Shown here: piece after piece, positions 7,751 to 15,761 of the stretch | Numbering within the stretch: position 1 is the stretch's first letter | Layout: each line of letters opens with the position of its first letter | Source: an uncultured Collinsella sp. | GTDB taxonomy: Bacteria; Actinomycetota; Coriobacteriia; Coriobacteriales; Coriobacteriaceae | Direction of reading: 5' to 3' | DNA length: 64,000 bases | Assembly: GCA_900758475.1 (NCBI GenBank) | Contig: CAAERQ010000004.1 | Location: 1 to 64,000 of the forward strand | Position numbers and translations under genes: made by a program | Notes under the pieces: generated by a model | Seen by the model: the letters and a program-made list of their open reading frames with translations, nothing else | Databases searched by the model: none | Told to the model about the DNA's origin: nothing

Positions 7751-8716
7751 CTACGAACGGCGCGGCTCGGGAACCACGAGCCTATCGGGGCTCGCGCCCT
7801 CGGCATCCATCAGGCTCACGTAGCGAATCGACGGATCCCCATACATCGCGTAGTAATAATTGCCCGTGCGCGCGCTAAAGCATCCGGTGTAGATAGTCTT
7901 CTCGAACTTGCCATCGCCCATCCTGGACGCTCCCTCGATCATCACCACGCCCTCGAGCGAGCGGAACATGCGAACGACGTTTTCGGTCTCGCTCTCCTTT
8001 TGCGGGTAATTGGCATTGAGGTACGCCGCCTTTACAAAACGGCTCGGCGAATAACAATCGCCCGGAATGCCGCGCATGCCGGCACCGGCTCCATAGGGCT
8101 TAAGCTCGGCGCCACGCCACGTCGCCGTTTGCGGAAAATCGCTTGTGGCGGTGATATAGGTGCGTAGGTTTTCCATATGCCACGGGAAGGTCGGCTGATT
8201 GGCAAGGGTGTCGACCGGATCGTCGTATACATGCAGGCCGTCAGCCATCATCTCGACCACGATGCTGCGCTGGCTGTCGCCGATAATCCAATGGAGCAGC
8301 GACACGCCCAGCCCCTCTCCGGCAGATTTGGCGACAATCACCGTGTCGCGCAGCGCGGCCTCGACCTCATCGACCGTCGAGAACGTCGCTGCCACCCACA
8401 AGGGAAACTCATAGGCCGCGATATTGGTCTTGCCGTCGACAGGGCCCTCGGCATACTCGGCATAGCCGGGAAAGTTGAGCCCCGCCACAGCCAGACCCGC
8501 ATCGTTACCGCAATCGAAAAACATGGGATAGTTCTTGTAATCGATGCACATACCGATCACCGCGTGTGCCGCTGTCGCGTCGTCGATAAACGAATACGGA
8601 ATGTGAAACCCGCGCGGCATCACGCGAACCTGCTGACCGTAGTCAAAGCTCCAGTCGAGGTTGCGGCCCAGATACATGTGGCCAGAATTATCGGTAAATC
8701 GAATACTCGTACACAT
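7751..8716 (-). CDS. bsh: Bile salt hydrolase / choloylglycine hydrolase
   Basis: A 321-residue Ntn-hydrolase of the linear amide C-N hydrolase family, which splits glycine or taurine from conjugated bile acids. ATG at 8716 follows GGAGG and puts Cys at position 2, the nucleophile exposed when Met is removed. The bile salt hydrolase set Cys2, Arg18, Asp21, Asn81, Asn173 and Arg226 is present at almost exactly the known spacing (2/18/21/82/175/228). This separates it well from penicillin V acylases, though only an assay would exclude that activity. There is no signal peptide, so it is cytosolic. It is expressed alone and fits a gut habitat. Confidence 0.92.
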   Translation of the reverse strand: MCTSIRFTDNSGHMYLGRNLDWSFDYGQQVRVMPRGFHIPYSFIDDATAAHAVIGMCIDYKNYPMFFDCGNDAGLAVAGLNFPGYAEYAEGPVDGKTNIAAYEFPLWVAATFSTVDEVEAALRDTVIVAKSAGEGLGVSLLHWIIGDSQRSIVVEMMADGLHVYDDPVDTLANQPTFPWHMENLRTYITATSDFPQTATWRGAELKPYGAGAGMRGIPGDCYSPSRFVKAAYLNANYPQKESETENVVRMFRSLEGVVMIEGASRMGDGKFEKTIYTGCFSARTGNYYYAMYGDPSIRYVSLMDAEGASPDRLVVPEPRRS

Positions 8717-8851
8717 AGCGCCTCCTAGCTTCACGTTCTCGCTAAGTTCATTGTCACCAAACAAAAAGGCGCTAAACACAAAAGCCCGGACATGACAACA
8801 ACGTCATACCCGGGCTCAAAGACCGCAAATTCGGTCCCCAATTGAACCGCT

Positions 8852-9271
8852 CTAGACGAGTTTGCCTAAGCAGTGATCAATCATGTGTTGAATCATTTGA
8901 GCCTCGAAGCCCACAAAGTCCTGCTTGCGCTCGCGCATCTTGCCGTCGACGATCACGTCATAAGCGACCTTGCACTTGATATAGCGCGTGGACTTGGTGA
9001 CCTCCTCGTGCGTCAGGCAGCTCTCCTCCATCTTGCTGGCGCCCAGGCCAAACACCAGACGGGGGTTGTAGAGCACATGGGGCTCGCCGGCATCGTCCAG
9101 GTAGACGCAGACCTTCTTGGTGATGCCGATCTGGTTGGCGGCAAGGCAGCCGGCATCGTCGAGCGACTTGATGGTATCGATCAGGTCCTGTGCCACCGAC
9201 TCGTCCTCGACGGTCGCGACCTCGCAACGCTGGGACAGAATAGCCTCGTCGTGGCAGAGCTCTTTAATCAT
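8852..9271 (-). CDS. Peptide deformylase-like protein with altered HExxH motif
   Basis: A 139-residue deformylase-family protein, co-linear with the one at 1224-1634. Motif 1 is GCLAANQIG with the normal Gln, and motif 2 is ESCLT with the Cys ligand. Motif 3 reads QHMIDH: the catalytic Glu of HExxH is Met (codon ATG, checked on the minus strand), while both His ligands remain. Deformylases need this Glu as general base, so the protein is probably inactive or does something else. ATG at 9271 is chosen because GGAGG lies five bases upstream; four more codons are open. It is transcribed towards the bile salt hydrolase gene with 135 bases between. It could be a regulatory or peptide-binding paralogue. 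Confidence 0.85.
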   Translation of the reverse strand: MIKELCHDEAILSQRCEVATVEDESVAQDLIDTIKSLDDAGCLAANQIGITKKVCVYLDDAGEPHVLYNPRLVFGLGASKMEESCLTHEEVTKSTRYIKCKVAYDVIVDGKMRERKQDFVGFEAQMIQHMIDHCLGKLV

Positions 9272-9464
9272 ACGTTCCTCCATAGGGGTCGTTGTAACTG
9301 CTTAAGTATACGGTACCCACACATTTTCATACGGAAAATACCGCCCGTCCGCTACAAAGCGCCGAACATCAACATGTGAGGAACAGCAAGGTTGCAAAGG
9401 CGATATAGTGAGTGAGTTCGTGTCAATCGGCCTAAACTCGGGGCCGAACAAGGAAAGGGTATGC

Positions 9465-10778
9465 ATGGACGAACTATTTCACGTCAGCGAGCGCAAGTCC
9501 ACAATCGGGACCGAACTTCGCGCTGGACTGACAACGTTCCTGGCAATGGCCTACATCATTGCCGTCAACCCCGCGGTGCTCTCGGGCGCCGGCATCGATG
9601 CGGGAGCGCTCGCCTGCGCCACTTGCCTGGGCGCCGGCATCATGACCATCTGCATGGGCATCTTCGCCAACCGCCCGCTCGCCTGCGCTTCGGGCCTGGG
9701 CATCAACGCCATGATCGCGGGCATCGCCACCACCATGTGCGGCGGTGACTGGCACGTGGCCATGAGCGTTATCTTCCTCGAGGGTATCGTCATCTTGCTG
9801 CTCGTCCTGTGCGGCCTGCGCGAGGCCATTATGGACGCCATCCCCGTGGTCCTGCGCCACGCCATCTCGGTTGGCTTGGGCCTGTTCATCGCCATGATCG
9901 GCCTGTGCGACGCCGGCATCATCACCGCTGGCGCCGGTACGCTCGTCGGCCTGGGCGACATCGCCTCCCCCACCTTTATCGTCGGCATCATCTCCATCGT
10001 CGTGACGGTTGCCCTGGCTTCCCGCAACGTGCCGGGCTCGCTGCTCATCGGCATCATCGTCGCCGTTATCGCCGGTATCCCGCTGGGCGTCACCCACGCC
10101 CCCGAGGGCCTCATCGCACCGCTCGACTTCTCGACCTTTGGCGCCCCGTTTGCCAGCACCGCCGATGGCAACATGGCCATCGTGAAGGTTCTGACCGACC
10201 CGATGCTGCTCGTCGTTGCCTTCTCGCTGCTCATGAGTGACTTCTTCGACACCATGGGAACCGCGATGGCCGTCGCCAAGCAGGGCGAGTTCTTGACCGA
10301 GGACGGCAATGTCGAGGACATCCGCCCCATCCTGGTCGTCGACTCCGTGGCCGCTGCTGCCGGTGGCTTTATGGGCGTCTCCTCCATCACCACCTTCGTC
10401 GAGTCCACCTCTGGCGCTGCCGACGGTGGCCGCACGGGCCTCACCTCCGTCACCACCGGCGTGCTGTTCATTCTCGCCGCGTTCTTCTCCCCCATCGTCA
10501 CCATCGTTTCCAGTGCCGCCACCTGCGGTGCTCTGGTCTACGTCGGCTACCTCATGATGAGCGAGGCCTCCGAGATCGACTGGTCCGACGTGTCGCAGGG
10601 TTTCCCGGCGTTCATGATTGTCGCCGGCGTGCCCTTCACCTACTCCATCTCTGCCGGCATTGGCCTGGGCTTTATCGCCTACGTGATCGTCGCGCTCTTT
10701 AAGGGCGAGGCCTCCAAGATCAAGCCGCTCATGTGGATCGCAGCCCTTGCCTTCCTCGTCTACTTCTTTGTAGCGTAA
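9465..10778 (+). CDS. AzgA/PbuG-type purine permease (NCS2 family)
   Basis: A 437-residue integral membrane transporter for purine bases (adenine, guanine or hypoxanthine). TTFLAMAYIIAVNPAVLS near the N-terminus and DFFDTMGTAMAVAKQGEFL in the middle are typical of the AzgA/PbuG branch. About 12-14 hydrophobic segments are visible. ATG at 9465 follows AAGGAAAGGG; the frame is open from 9408. No purine riboswitch was recognised in the leader. Its last 14 codons and terminator are duplicated at 12866-12976, the footprint of a tandem duplication. Confidence 0.9.
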   Translation: MDELFHVSERKSTIGTELRAGLTTFLAMAYIIAVNPAVLSGAGIDAGALACATCLGAGIMTICMGIFANRPLACASGLGINAMIAGIATTMCGGDWHVAMSVIFLEGIVILLLVLCGLREAIMDAIPVVLRHAISVGLGLFIAMIGLCDAGIITAGAGTLVGLGDIASPTFIVGIISIVVTVALASRNVPGSLLIGIIVAVIAGIPLGVTHAPEGLIAPLDFSTFGAPFASTADGNMAIVKVLTDPMLLVVAFSLLMSDFFDTMGTAMAVAKQGEFLTEDGNVEDIRPILVVDSVAAAAGGFMGVSSITTFVESTSGAADGGRTGLTSVTTGVLFILAAFFSPIVTIVSSAATCGALVYVGYLMMSEASEIDWSDVSQGFPAFMIVAGVPFTYSISAGIGLGFIAYVIVALFKGEASKIKPLMWIAALAFLVYFFVA

Positions 10779-10804
10779 CGGCAAAGCTGCCAAAGCAGAA
10801 CACC

Positions 10805-10845
10805 AAAGCGCGGAGTCGCATCGAGCGGCTCCGCGCTTTGCTTTT
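10805..10845 (+). terminator. Terminator of the purine permease
   Basis: AAAGCGCGGAG pairs with CTCCGCGCTTT around a 13-base loop, followed by GCTTTT. A near copy is found at 12939-12976. Confidence 0.85.
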
Positions 10846-10985
10846 AAAGCCAGGCAACGCACAGACGCGCGATGTATTGCTTCCCAAGTTTTGGACATTT
10901 TGCCCTCCAAACGGCACTACCACCGGCTACATCCTGCAGATATGCTGGGCGTAATCGCATAGGCCCTATGAGGATGGGAGTAACC

Positions 10986-12845
10986 ATGGCCGCCTTGTTC
11001 ACGACCCCCAAGCGCAATGACAAAACCTCTGGAGCCCATTTTGTCGAGCCCGACGTGTGCCGTCGCACGCTGCTCACACACGGCAGCTGGCGCCGCGTGA
11101 CGCGCCGCCTCGTCTGCGGCCTGGCCTGCGCGCTTACGGTGAGCTCGCTGCTCATGCCGAGCGTCTCGCTCGCGGCCGAGTGGGTGGACGTCGGCGGCGT
11201 CCGCCACGAAGCGGCCGCGGGGCCCACGGGAGACGCCGCCGGCACCTGGAGCTGGGACGGCGCCGACGACATGAGGCTCAACGGCTATGACGGCGGTGCG
11301 ATCCAGGCTGCAGGTAAGCTCAACATTGCCTACGAGGGCAAAAACACCGTGAAAACCGAGCCCGATTACACCGGAGCCGCCATCAAGGCGCAGGATGGCA
11401 CTAACCAGAAAGCAGAGCTGAACATAACGAGCTCGAAGAGCTCGGATGAGCTCAATGTGACAGCCGAGGCCGATGCAATTAAATCCACAGGCGACCTCTC
11501 CATTTCTGGCCCAGGCACTGTGAACACCACAAGCACTAATGCCGACGGAATTGAGGCAAAGGGCAATCTTTCTATCACGGGCTCGGGCACCGTGAATGCA
11601 ACGGGCGGTACCGAAGGCATCCAATCCAAGGGCAAGACCACCATCGATTCCTCTGGCACAGTGATCGCTAAAGGAAGCGAAGGTTACGGCATCGCCGCGG
11701 ACAGTGACCTGATCATCAAAGGCGGTGGCAAGGTAGAAGCAAGCTCGATAGAAGAAGCGGGGATTTGGGCTAAAGACAGCATCAACATCTCGGGCGGCAG
11801 CCAGGTAGAGGCGAGCTCTATAGGAAAAGCGGCGATTTGGGCTGACGGCAACATCGACATCTTGGGCGGCAGCCAGGTTAAGGCAAACTCCGAGGAGGAT
11901 CTTGCCGTCGACACTGAGGGCAGTCTCGCGGTCACGAACGCCTCCCTTGACGCAAGCGGTGTTGAATATGGTGTCTATGCCTACAAGGGCGTTACGCTCG
12001 ATCACGCGACCGTGACGGTCCGTACAAGCGCGAGCGGCGGCCAGGCCATCGCCCTCATCACTGACGGGGACGACATCGTCATCAAGAATGGTTCCATCGT
12101 GGACGCGTTCGCGGAAGGCAAATTCTCGGTTGCAATCTCTACCAGAAACCACCAGCCAAACGTCGCTGGCGGACACATCTACATCAGCGACTCCGTTGTC
12201 AAGGCTATAGCCCGCTATGTCGAGTCCGGTAGCGACGGCCCCGATCACTACAGCAACGACCAAAGCGGCGGGGTCATCCCTGAGCCTAGGGGTCTGAACA
12301 TCGGTATCTTCGCCCAGACCTACGAGGGCATCGCGCCCGCGAGTATCTCGATCGTCCGCAGCAAGCTCACGGCCGAGGGAGACACGGCGGCAATCTTCGC
12401 TCTTGCCATAAGCGAGGATGGCAAGGCGATCGGCACCATCAAGATCGAAGGCGCTCCCATCCAGACGCCCGCAGGCGGCAAGATCATTAACTATCGCTAC
12501 GAAGAAGAGTACGGCCCCAGCATCTCCTACGAGGCAGGTCAAACCATCGGCACGGGCGACGCTGTGATCGACTCCCCCTATAACGAAGCTGTCGCCAAGA
12601 GCACGGTCATCGCGCCTCCCGAGGAGATCAAACCCGAGGAGAAGCCAGGCGAGACCAAGCCCGAGGGTTCCAAGTCCGAGGGCACGAAGACGACCAAGAC
12701 CGTTGCAGTTGCAGCCACGGGAGCCAAGATCGCCGGCAAACTCGCAGCAACCGGCGACGCCTCGAGCGCAGCCATCGTGGCAGCCGCCCTTGCGGGAACA
12801 GCCGCCATCGCCGCGGGCGCCGTGGTGAGCCGCAAGCGCTCGTAA
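10986..12845 (+). CDS. Cell-wall-anchored beta-helix protein, copy 1
   Basis: A 619-residue predicted surface protein. A long basic N-region (about 1-38) leads to a hydrophobic signal core and a likely cut at SLA-AEW near residue 60. Short repeats of about 20-25 residues follow, of the style GDLSISGPGTVN / GNLSITGSGTVN, roughly 110-330. These look like coils of a right-handed parallel beta-helix, similar in style to Cthe_2159-type carbohydrate-binding proteins. A Pro/Lys/Glu-rich wall-spanning part comes next, then LAATGD, a hydrophobic stretch and RKRS, an LPxTG-like sorting signal. ATG at 10986 is preferred over an upstream open frame because the signal peptide and GGGAG site fit. The ligand is unknown. 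Copy 2 follows at 13117. Confidence 0.82.
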   Translation: MAALFTTPKRNDKTSGAHFVEPDVCRRTLLTHGSWRRVTRRLVCGLACALTVSSLLMPSVSLAAEWVDVGGVRHEAAAGPTGDAAGTWSWDGADDMRLNGYDGGAIQAAGKLNIAYEGKNTVKTEPDYTGAAIKAQDGTNQKAELNITSSKSSDELNVTAEADAIKSTGDLSISGPGTVNTTSTNADGIEAKGNLSITGSGTVNATGGTEGIQSKGKTTIDSSGTVIAKGSEGYGIAADSDLIIKGGGKVEASSIEEAGIWAKDSINISGGSQVEASSIGKAAIWADGNIDILGGSQVKANSEEDLAVDTEGSLAVTNASLDASGVEYGVYAYKGVTLDHATVTVRTSASGGQAIALITDGDDIVIKNGSIVDAFAEGKFSVAISTRNHQPNVAGGHIYISDSVVKAIARYVESGSDGPDHYSNDQSGGVIPEPRGLNIGIFAQTYEGIAPASISIVRSKLTAEGDTAAIFALAISEDGKAIGTIKIEGAPIQTPAGGKIINYRYEEEYGPSISYEAGQTIGTGDAVIDSPYNEAVAKSTVIAPPEEIKPEEKPGETKPEGSKSEGTKTTKTVAVAATGAKIAGKLAATGDASSAAIVAAALAGTAAIAAGAVVSRKRS

Positions 12846-12865
12846 ACACTTTTTCGCACGGGACG

Positions 12866-12912
12866 GGTGGATCGCGGCCCTTGCCTTCCTCGTCTACTTC
12901 TTCGTAGCGTAA
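12866..12912 (+). pseudogene. Duplicated 3' fragment of the purine permease gene
   Basis: Reading in frame gives WIAALAFLVYFFVA-stop, identical to the permease C-terminus ending at 10778, with only silent third-position changes (for example GCA to GCG). No upstream permease sequence is present, so this is a remnant of the tandem duplication that copied the neighbouring surface-protein gene. Confidence 0.88.
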
Positions 12913-12938
12913 GGGCAAGGCTGCAAAAGCTGAACAAT

Positions 12939-12976
12939 AAAGCGCGGAGTCGCCATGCGGCCCCGCGCTTTTCTTT
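12939..12976 (+). terminator. Duplicated terminator between the two beta-helix genes
   Basis: AAAGCGCGG and CCGCGCTTT pair around a GC-rich loop, followed by TCTTTT. It corresponds to the permease terminator at 10805 and now probably ends transcription of copy 1. Confidence 0.8.
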
Positions 12977-13116
12977 TAGCGCCGGTCCCTGCGCCGGCGT
13001 GCGGCCTATTTCTCCCCCATTTTGGCCATTTTGCCCTCCAAACGGCACTACCGCCGGCAACATCCAGCAGATACGCTGAATCTAGTCGTATAGGCCCTAT
13101 GAGAACGGGAGCAACC

Positions 13117-14829
13117 ATGGCAGCCTTGTTCACGACCCCCAAACGCAATGACACTACCGCCGGAACCCATGTTGCCGAACCCGACGTTCGCCGTCGCATA
13201 GGACTCGCGCACGGCAGCTGGCGCCGCGTGACGCGCCGCATCGTCGCGGGCGCCGTGTGCGCGCTCACGGTGAGCTCGCTGCTCATGCCGAGCGTCTCGC
13301 TCGCAGCGGAATGGGTCAAGGTCGGCGGCAACAAGTACAACACCGCGGCGAGCGACGAGGCCGGTACCTGGTCGTGGGACGGCGCCGACGACTTGAAGCT
13401 CAACAACTATAACGGCGGCGAGATCCAGGCCGCAGGCAAGCTCAACGTGAATTACTCGGGAACCAACATCGTCACTGCCGAATGGATCGAAAGCATCAAC
13501 GTTTCTCATGGCACTAACGAGAATGCCGAGCTCAATATCCAAGGCGACGAGGGCGGCACGCTCAGCGTGACATCTACTGAGGACGCTATCCTCTCCACGG
13601 GTAATATCAACATCGACGGAGCCGGATCCGTCAACGCCACGAGCACTGGGTTTGATGCCATCAATGCCGGAGGTGATCTCGCTATCAAAGGTTCGGGCAA
13701 CGTCAACGCCACGGGTGCATCGGATGGCATCAGGGCAAACGGCAATATCACGATTGACGACAGCGGAGCCGTCACCGCCAGGGCTACCAAGGACAAGGGT
13801 ATTGGAGCCGACAAGAACCTCACCATCAAGGGTGGCGGGACGGTCGAGGCAAGCTCCGAGAAAGACGCTGCCGTCGAGGCCAAGGGCAGCCTCGCAGCCA
13901 CAAACGCCTCCCTCAACGTAAACGGTGTTGAATATGGCGTCTATGCCCACAAGGGCATCACCCTCGATCATGCAAACGTGACGGTCCGTGCAAGTAAAGG
14001 CAGATACGGTGGCGCCAACGCCCTCTTCACCTACCAGGACGACATCGTCGTCAAGAACGGCTCCACCGTGGACGCGTTTGCGGAAGGCGAGGTTTCGGCT
14101 GCATTCTCCACCAGAAACGATCGACCCAACGAGAAGGGCGGCCACATCTACATCAGCGACTCCGTTGTCAAGGCCATAGCCCGCTATGTCGAGAACGGCG
14201 ACGGCCCCATCCCCTACAGCGAAAACCAAGATGGCGAGACGAGGCGCGAACCCCAAGGCGAGAACATCGGCATCATCGCCCAGACCAGCGAGGGCGTCAC
14301 ACCCGCAGTCATCTCGATCATCCGCAGCAAGGTAACGGCCGAAGGAGATACAGCGGCAATCTTTGCCCGTGCCATGAGCGCTGACGGCAAGACAATCGGC
14401 ACCATCAAGATTGAGAACGCCGCCATCCAGACGCCCGAAGGCGGCAAGGTCATTGACTATCGCAAGCTCCGTGACGGCATCTACGAGGCAGGCCAAGCCA
14501 TCGGCACGGGCGACGCCACGGTCGACTCCCTCTATATCAAAGCATTCGCCAAAAGTACGACCATCGCACCTCCCGAGGTAGCCAAGCCGGAAGACCCCAA
14601 GCCCGACGAGACCAAGCCCGCAGAAAGCAAGCCCGCGGAGTCCAAGCAGAACCCCAAGCCTGAGGGCTCAAAGCCGACCAAGGCCGTTGCGGCTTCAACC
14701 ACGAAAGCCAAGACTACCGGCGTGCTCGCGGCAACCGGCGACACCTCGGGTGCGGCCATCGTGGCAACCGTCCTTGCGGGAACAGCCGCTATCGCCGCAG
14801 GCACCATGGCGAGCCGCAAGCGTTCTTAG
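13117..14829 (+). CDS. Cell-wall-anchored beta-helix protein, copy 2
   Basis: A 570-residue paralogue of the preceding gene, with the same layout: basic N-region, signal peptide ending SLA-AEW, beta-helix-like repeats (NINIDGAGSVNATS, DLAIKGSGNVNATG), a block shared with copy 1 that includes YISDSVVKAIARYVE, a Pro/Lys wall spacer, LAATGD, a hydrophobic segment and RKRS. It is about 49 residues shorter, mostly from fewer repeat coils. N- and C-terminal regions are nearly identical to copy 1, while the repeat centre differs; this fits selection for a variable exposed surface after duplication, or recombination. ATG at 13117 follows GGGAG. A terminator lies at 14887. Confidence 0.82.
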   Translation: MAALFTTPKRNDTTAGTHVAEPDVRRRIGLAHGSWRRVTRRIVAGAVCALTVSSLLMPSVSLAAEWVKVGGNKYNTAASDEAGTWSWDGADDLKLNNYNGGEIQAAGKLNVNYSGTNIVTAEWIESINVSHGTNENAELNIQGDEGGTLSVTSTEDAILSTGNINIDGAGSVNATSTGFDAINAGGDLAIKGSGNVNATGASDGIRANGNITIDDSGAVTARATKDKGIGADKNLTIKGGGTVEASSEKDAAVEAKGSLAATNASLNVNGVEYGVYAHKGITLDHANVTVRASKGRYGGANALFTYQDDIVVKNGSTVDAFAEGEVSAAFSTRNDRPNEKGGHIYISDSVVKAIARYVENGDGPIPYSENQDGETRREPQGENIGIIAQTSEGVTPAVISIIRSKVTAEGDTAAIFARAMSADGKTIGTIKIENAAIQTPEGGKVIDYRKLRDGIYEAGQAIGTGDATVDSLYIKAFAKSTTIAPPEVAKPEDPKPDETKPAESKPAESKQNPKPEGSKPTKAVAASTTKAKTTGVLAATGDTSGAAIVATVLAGTAAIAAGTMASRKRS

Positions 14830-14886
14830 ACGCCTCTGCGCACATGGCAGCTCCCGCGAAGGCCCCGAGCCCCAGCACCGTTTAAC

Positions 14887-14924
14887 AACGCCACCGCCGA
14901 GCTCCCCTCCGGCGGTGGCGTTTT
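14887..14924 (+). terminator. Terminator of beta-helix copy 2
   Basis: AACGCCACCGCC and GGCGGTGGCGTT form a perfect 12-bp stem around a 12-base loop, followed by TTTT. Confidence 0.88.
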
Positions 14925-15036
14925 CCATATGCGTCCGCAGGGGATGCACGAGATTGTCTTTGGTCTAGCCCAACCGGCATACGCTGGCGTGCGACAATTG
15001 GGGCTGCCGATATCACAACACTGAGAGAAGCCCGTC

Positions 15037-15702
15037 ATGGAAGCGCATCAAAAGCAGATAACCGTTTATTCGAATCATACGGAAAGCGCGCCTGTCATCT
15101 ACCTTCCTGTGGTCGTGGGCGACGGCAGCGAGGTTTATAAGTGTTGCCGAGAGCACGACTGTCCACCATTCACCCTTGTCGCCATTGGCGGGCTCGATTG
15201 GAATCGCGAGCTGAGCCCTTGGGCATGCGACGGGACCGTACGCGATGCCGAGCCTTTCGGAGGCCAAGCTGCCGGTTTTCTTGATGAGCTGCTGAATCAG
15301 ATAATCCCCCAGGTGGAGTCGTCGCTTCCTCAGCCGCCCACCTGGCGCGGCATTGCCGGTTATTCGCTAGCGGGCCTCTTCGCACTCTGGTCCCTCTGGC
15401 AAACCGACGCCTTTGACCGCGCCGCGAGCGCATCGGGGTCGCTATGGTTTCCCGACTTTGTCGACCGTGCCAGCACGGCCCCTTTTGCCGGCAGCCCGCA
15501 AGCCGTCTACCTGTCACTCGGCAAAAAGGAAACCAAGACGCCCAACCGCATGATGCGGCATGTACTCGACGACACACGCGCGATGGAAGCGTTGCTCGTC
15601 GAGCGCGGCATTCCAACAACGCTGGAGCTCAACCCCGGCAATCACTTTGCCCAAACCGACTTACGCATGGCCCGCGGCATCCACTGGATACTGACACATT
15701 AA
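15037..15702 (+). CDS. Esterase D/IroE-type alpha/beta hydrolase
   Basis: A 221-residue alpha/beta hydrolase of the putative esterase (esterase D) family, which includes the siderophore esterases Fes and IroE. The nucleophile elbow is GYSLAG (about residue 107), followed by SASGSLWFPDF. The catalytic His is probably in NPGNHFAQ near the C-terminus. There is no signal peptide, so it is cytosolic. No iron-uptake gene is adjacent, so a role in siderophore breakdown is only a possibility; a general carboxylesterase or an acyl-carrier hydrolase are alternatives. It converges on the uracil permease gene and shares a terminator with it. Confidence 0.78.
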   Translation: MEAHQKQITVYSNHTESAPVIYLPVVVGDGSEVYKCCREHDCPPFTLVAIGGLDWNRELSPWACDGTVRDAEPFGGQAAGFLDELLNQIIPQVESSLPQPPTWRGIAGYSLAGLFALWSLWQTDAFDRAASASGSLWFPDFVDRASTAPFAGSPQAVYLSLGKKETKTPNRMMRHVLDDTRAMEALLVERGIPTTLELNPGNHFAQTDLRMARGIHWILTH

Positions 15703-15740
15703 AAATGGCGCCCACGCGTACGCGCGGGCGCCATTTATTT
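15703..15740. terminator. Bidirectional terminator
   Basis: AAATGGCGCCCACGCG pairs with CGCGCGGGCGCCATTT (one mismatch), followed by TTATTTTGTTTT. It starts directly after the esterase stop and serves the convergent uracil permease gene too. Confidence 0.9.
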
Positions 15741-15761
15741 TGTTTTAGCTGAACGCAGCTG

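Larger units (their letters stand above)
10734..14829 (+). repeat. Tandem duplication spanning the permease end and the beta-helix gene
   Basis: Two units about 2.1 kb long lie head to tail. Each contains the last 14 codons of the purine permease, its terminator hairpin, a promoter/leader, and a surface-protein gene. Unit 1 begins near 10734 and unit 2 near 12868. The flanking segments stay highly alike, while the surface genes have diverged in their centres. Confidence 0.85.

Noticed and set aside
9474..10910. 478-codon frame antisense to the purine permease
   Set aside because: Composition is Asp/Gly/His-rich and unlike a protein family; the plus-strand permease is convincing.
10917..14496. 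Long antisense frames over the two beta-helix genes
   Set aside because: They arise from repeat codons; the plus-strand genes have signal peptides and wall anchors.
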